Below the pieces are notes generated by a model. The model did no database searches and was not told the origin of the DNA. It was given only the letters and a program-made list of their open reading frames with translations. A DNA stretch of 64,000 nt, from assembly GCA_965263305.1 (NCBI GenBank), contig OZ253666.1, positions 1,550,001-1,614,000 on the forward strand, given 5' to 3'. Shown here in pieces: positions 61,006 through 64,000 of this stretch. This DNA comes from MED-G105 sp965263305. GTDB lineage: Bacteria; Pseudomonadota; Alphaproteobacteria; Caulobacterales; Parvularculaceae. Both the position numbers and the translations under genes were made by a program. Positions within the stretch are counted from its first letter, which is position 1; the number at the start of each line of letters is the position of its first letter.

Positions 61006-64000
61006 TTACCGCCCGAGTGTTCCACCATTGCGACGCCCTGAGGGCGTTACAGCGCCCAGGAGGCCCTTTGCGGTATTCTGGTCGAACTTGATACGCAGCT
61101 GGACGAACGGCCCTTCACGGGAGAACTCGGCGGCCTGGAAGTCAGGGTCATCAAAGCCTTCGAAATTATAACCGATGCTCACCCACACATTGTCCGCCGG
61201 GTTGACGCCAATCGATGGGCCATAGCTGTATTCCAGCGAGCCAGAGTTATGGGAGTAAAGCGCAGAGCCCCGGAAACCGAAATCGAGCCACGGCTTGATG
61301 TCGTAACGCGCTTCCAGCCCGGCCAATTGGGTGACGCCGCTAAAGGATTGCCCGTCGACGTCCAACTCTGCGTATTTGATCCCGTGGGAGATCGCGGCCT
61401 GCAGGCGCTTGGTTACCTGAGCGTTAACGGCAAGATTATTTACCACACGGAAATTCTGTAAGCGACCCTCTGCCTGGAAGGCGTCTTCTTCGTCATAGCG
61501 CACGTCCAACCGGTTAAAGGCGATCAGGCCATCTGAGTTTCTCGGCCGCCAGGCAGCGCCAAACCGCGCATCTGCGGAGCGGGTGTCAGCTGAATCCCGG
61601 TTTTCCGCCTGTTCAACGCGGGCCGCCCCAGCGAAGGAGAGAACTTCCGTCACCTCGCGCGCCGCCCCCAAAACACCGGTGAACCGGCGGTTCGCCTCGG
61701 CGATACGGGTCTCAACCCGTGCGGACCCCGTGGTTTTCGGAGTGCGATAGCCAACGCCCGCATAGTAAGAGGTAAACGAACCATCAAGATCAAATGGTGA
61801 GATCGGTGCATCAGGGACGATATCGTCGATCACCGTGATTTCGCCGCCTTCACTGACAAGGTCTTGCCGGCGGGAAACGCCAAAGGAGCTCGACCATTTC
61901 TCACTCAGGCGCACCTGCTGATCAACGCCGAAGGTCGCGCCAATGCGCTCTGAGCTGTCTTGAGTAATACGATCGGCCGACACCGTCACACGCCCGCCCT
62001 TCCATGGTCTTGTCGTCACCCCAACAATGGTGTTGGCGTTCTTGACCTGTTGCGCGCCATCACCGCCATTTTGGATTTCGTGGCTGACGCTCAACGTGGC
62101 GACCCCAGCGATATCCTGATCAGCGCCAACAATGGTGCGGGCCGGGAACAATACCGCGTCGTCACCCGCGATGGGTTGATCGCGAGAGGCGCGCAAAGTC
62201 AGACCGATATTCTCAAACCGGTGCTGCGCGGCGGTCGTCGCCAGCACAGAGGTACGACGCTCTCCCGTCGCCGGCGTTTCTTCAACCCATCTTACGCCAA
62301 CAGAACCGGATGTTTGGGCGTCTTCCTGGCGAACGGAGATTTCTGCAAGGTTCCGGGATGCGCCGGTCGCCAGGTTCTCTTCACGGTACGCCTCAACGTC
62401 GACGAAACGGGCGCCGCGTATGACCCGGTCCTTGTCTTCGCCAACGTTCTTTTCAATATCGCCGATCTTCACGGAGGCGTCGGCGCCGAAGCGTCTTACC
62501 CCGGCGACGCCAGAGGTCTGCTGGCCTAACCCAAAGTCCGCCCCGACCTCCTCGTAGTAGGCCCTACCGGTGACATTCTCACTGACATGGAGGACTTCGG
62601 CGAGGATCGCGTCATCGTTGCGGGTCTCACCGGCCCGATCGCTGCGAGAGGCGGCGTATTCGATGCGCAAGTCCGTGGCCTCGGAGATCGCAAACTGGAA
62701 GTCGGCGCCAACGAGGTCAGACCCGCCGTTGTCGCGCCCATCCCCACCTTCGTGGATGAGGGTGGCCCCAAGGGTCGCACGGCCATCGAAGAGTTTTACC
62801 GCCGCCCGGCCGCCCGCCGTGATATCGCGCTGGACCGCGTCGGATGTTTCGTAGTCAACCACGAGAACATTCGGGTTGAAGTTCTCATCCGCCGCCGATA
62901 CCGGCAGGCGAAGGATGATCACACCGGTCGTGAAATCGATGTCGTAGTCAAGAAACCGCACCAATGGCGTGGACGATAGGACAACGTCTGGACGGAAACG
63001 GTCCCGCGTCTCAATCACAATCGTCTCTGACAACCGAACAAGCGGCGCGGTCGTTAGTTGGAATGGCCCGGACGTACCATCGGCGCCGATCTCATCCCGG
63101 GCGAAGAACTGGTTGGTATCAGCGGCAAACCCCGACAACTGGAAACGCTGACCTTCGTGGGATGCTCGCACCCCGCTAAAGCGACGGGTATAACGCGATA
63201 ACCGGGAGTCCAAAAGGTTCGTGTCAAAATCACCGAGTAGCGCCTGGAAAGCGTCTTTCTCCGCCTTGAGGAAAATTGGATACTGACTTTGGGCTTCAAA
63301 TCCCTGGTTGGACCGATCACCCAATAGGGCGAACCGGTCATCAGGGTTTACCGCATCAAACAACTCAGTATCACGATCGCCGCGACGTTTATCGGTATCA
63401 CCTGCTAGGGTAACCAACCAGTCACCTTTGACGGACCCTTTCGCAAAAACCGCCGCACGGCCATCACGGAGTAGTTCCCGTCCGGATGGAACGGTGGCGC
63501 CACCCGATGTAGTGCGCGGCCCCGCGAGGGACCCTTCGGCTAGACCCACCACAATCCAGTCTCGTGTGACGGGATTCAGGTAAGCGGATAGTTCAACGTC
63601 GCGGCCTTTATCAAGGTCGACGGTAATACGCGCAAGACCGGCGTCGGCCGTCGGCGCAAGGACAACCTCGACAATACCGTTCTGACCTACCGGGAAAAGG
63701 CTCTCCGCCGTTTGCGGGTCATCCAGAGCAAATGCGCCCTGGCTCGTCAGAGAAGCGACGCTGCGATAGGGCGATTGGATGACCACCTCGACAAGTCGAC
63801 CGGCGTGGACAGGGCGCCCTGCCCGGTCTGTCGCGCGAAATGCGATGATGGGGTTGCTACGGCCGTCGGCTGCCAAAACGGACCGCTCAGCCAGGTATTC
63901 CACCCGCTCAACGCGGTCGACATAGGAGATCACCCGCTCATGACGTTCAAGCTCGTTGCCTTCCAAATCGGAGACAACGGCCACAAACGTATTGTCGCCC
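61006..64000 (-). CDS. Giant envelope beta-barrel/surface protein, C-terminal part
   Basis: The frame runs off the window at its 5' end, so the 998 visible residues are the C-terminal part only. Residues visible first (VVSDLEGNELERHERVISYV onward) look like immunoglobulin-like repeats (FRATDRAGRPVHAGRLVEVV). A long beta-rich region follows with alternating hydrophobic strands, many ending in Phe or Tyr, ending YNFEGFDDPDFQAAEFSREG and PFVQLRIKFDQ, the end pattern of an outer-membrane barrel. It resembles a little-studied family of large outer-membrane proteins with DUF11/SdrD-like N-terminal repeats in alphaproteobacteria. No catalytic motif is visible. Surface location is inferred. Confidence 0.72.
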   Translation of the reverse strand, partial: GDNTFVAVVSDLEGNELERHERVISYVDRVERVEYLAERSVLAADGRSNPIIAFRATDRAGRPVHAGRLVEVVIQSPYRSVASLTSQGAFALDDPQTAESLFPVGQNGIVEVVLAPTADAGLARITVDLDKGRDVELSAYLNPVTRDWIVVGLAEGSLAGPRTTSGGATVPSGRELLRDGRAAVFAKGSVKGDWLVTLAGDTDKRRGDRDTELFDAVNPDDRFALLGDRSNQGFEAQSQYPIFLKAEKDAFQALLGDFDTNLLDSRLSRYTRRFSGVRASHEGQRFQLSGFAADTNQFFARDEIGADGTSGPFQLTTAPLVRLSETIVIETRDRFRPDVVLSSTPLVRFLDYDIDFTTGVIILRLPVSAADENFNPNVLVVDYETSDAVQRDITAGGRAAVKLFDGRATLGATLIHEGGDGRDNGGSDLVGADFQFAISEATDLRIEYAASRSDRAGETRNDDAILAEVLHVSENVTGRAYYEEVGADFGLGQQTSGVAGVRRFGADASVKIGDIEKNVGEDKDRVIRGARFVDVEAYREENLATGASRNLAEISVRQEDAQTSGSVGVRWVEETPATGERRTSVLATTAAQHRFENIGLTLRASRDQPIAGDDAVLFPARTIVGADQDIAGVATLSVSHEIQNGGDGAQQVKNANTIVGVTTRPWKGGRVTVSADRITQDSSERIGATFGVDQQVRLSEKWSSSFGVSRRQDLVSEGGEITVIDDIVPDAPISPFDLDGSFTSYYAGVGYRTPKTTGSARVETRIAEANRRFTGVLGAAREVTEVLSFAGAARVEQAENRDSADTRSADARFGAAWRPRNSDGLIAFNRLDVRYDEEDAFQAEGRLQNFRVVNNLAVNAQVTKRLQAAISHGIKYAELDVDGQSFSGVTQLAGLEARYDIKPWLDFGFRGSALYSHNSGSLEYSYGPSIGVNPADNVWVSIGYNFEGFDDPDFQAAEFSREGPFVQLRIKFDQNTAKGLLGAVTPSGRRNGGTLGR

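Noticed and set aside
61249..63583. Many plus-strand frames of 60-190 codons opposite the giant envelope gene
   Set aside because: They are shadows of a GC-rich coding strand; none has a ribosome site, signal or family motif.
1..64000. CRISPR array, insertion sequence, prophage or toxin-antitoxin pair
   Set aside because: No regularly spaced repeats, transposase or integrase motifs, or phage structural genes were found; the DUF2975/XRE pair does not have the features of a known toxin-antitoxin system.

Overview
The window reads as chromosomal DNA of an alphaproteobacterium, moderately GC-rich and close-packed with no sign of recent transfer. The main evidence is the ChvI-ChvG-HprK-EIIA-HPr cluster, an imuA-imuB-dnaE2 mutasome behind a GTTC-N7-GTTC LexA box, the rdgB-hemW pair, glutathione synthase, and two TTAA-N7-TTAA sites of the CtrA type. 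SapC-like, GDSL-autotransporter and large envelope beta-barrel proteins suggest a marine Caulobacterales, Hyphomonadales or Parvularculales-like lineage. This placement is inferred; no 16S gene is present.

Layout. 1-8400: a cyclophilin lipoprotein cut by the window edge, pgi, a redoxin beside a DsbD/ScsB-type electron transporter, a SapC protein and a lipoprotein hydrolase. 8569-16741: histidine phosphatase, polA, two GT4 glycosyltransferases, then hemW and rdgB on the other strand. 16779-18270: a small operon (47-aa membrane peptide, exported 82-aa protein, DUF2975 membrane protein, XRE regulator) behind a repeated 13-bp operator-like motif. 18267-23540: gshB, a BON lipoprotein, a divergent lysR/azoR-pirin redox cluster and an MDR reductase. 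23652-29048: a small membrane-anchored unknown, yraN-rsmI divergent from an LpoA-like lipoprotein, and two membrane proteins.

29384-35157 is a tight operon: lptF, lptG, mtaB, ftsY, ispZ. 35182-41857: Nudix hydrolase, a MarR regulator with a histone-H1-like tail, an RNA methyltransferase, xth, a TauE/SafE permease, an unknown protein, a probable structured small RNA, a LolA-like chaperone with a long acidic N-terminus, a GNAT and a pterin dehydratase. 42009-45802 is the envelope-stress and PTS cluster. 45818-48436 is a protein-quality and translation-quality block (Trm112, Lon-N, YbbN/CnoX, prolyl-tRNA editing), followed by tRNA-Gly(GCC). 48793-54135 is the SOS mutasome. 54329-64000 is envelope and transport: an orphan TadG-like protein, a GDSL autotransporter, a TetR regulator, a sodium:solute symporter behind three phased palindromes, and the C-terminal part of a giant envelope protein.

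I see no CRISPR array, insertion sequence, phage, toxin-antitoxin or obvious defence island. The least explained structures are the triple palindrome at 60704-60763, the DUF2975/XRE operon with its operators, the stem-loop array at 39668-39808 and the MarR-H1 fusion at 36032.
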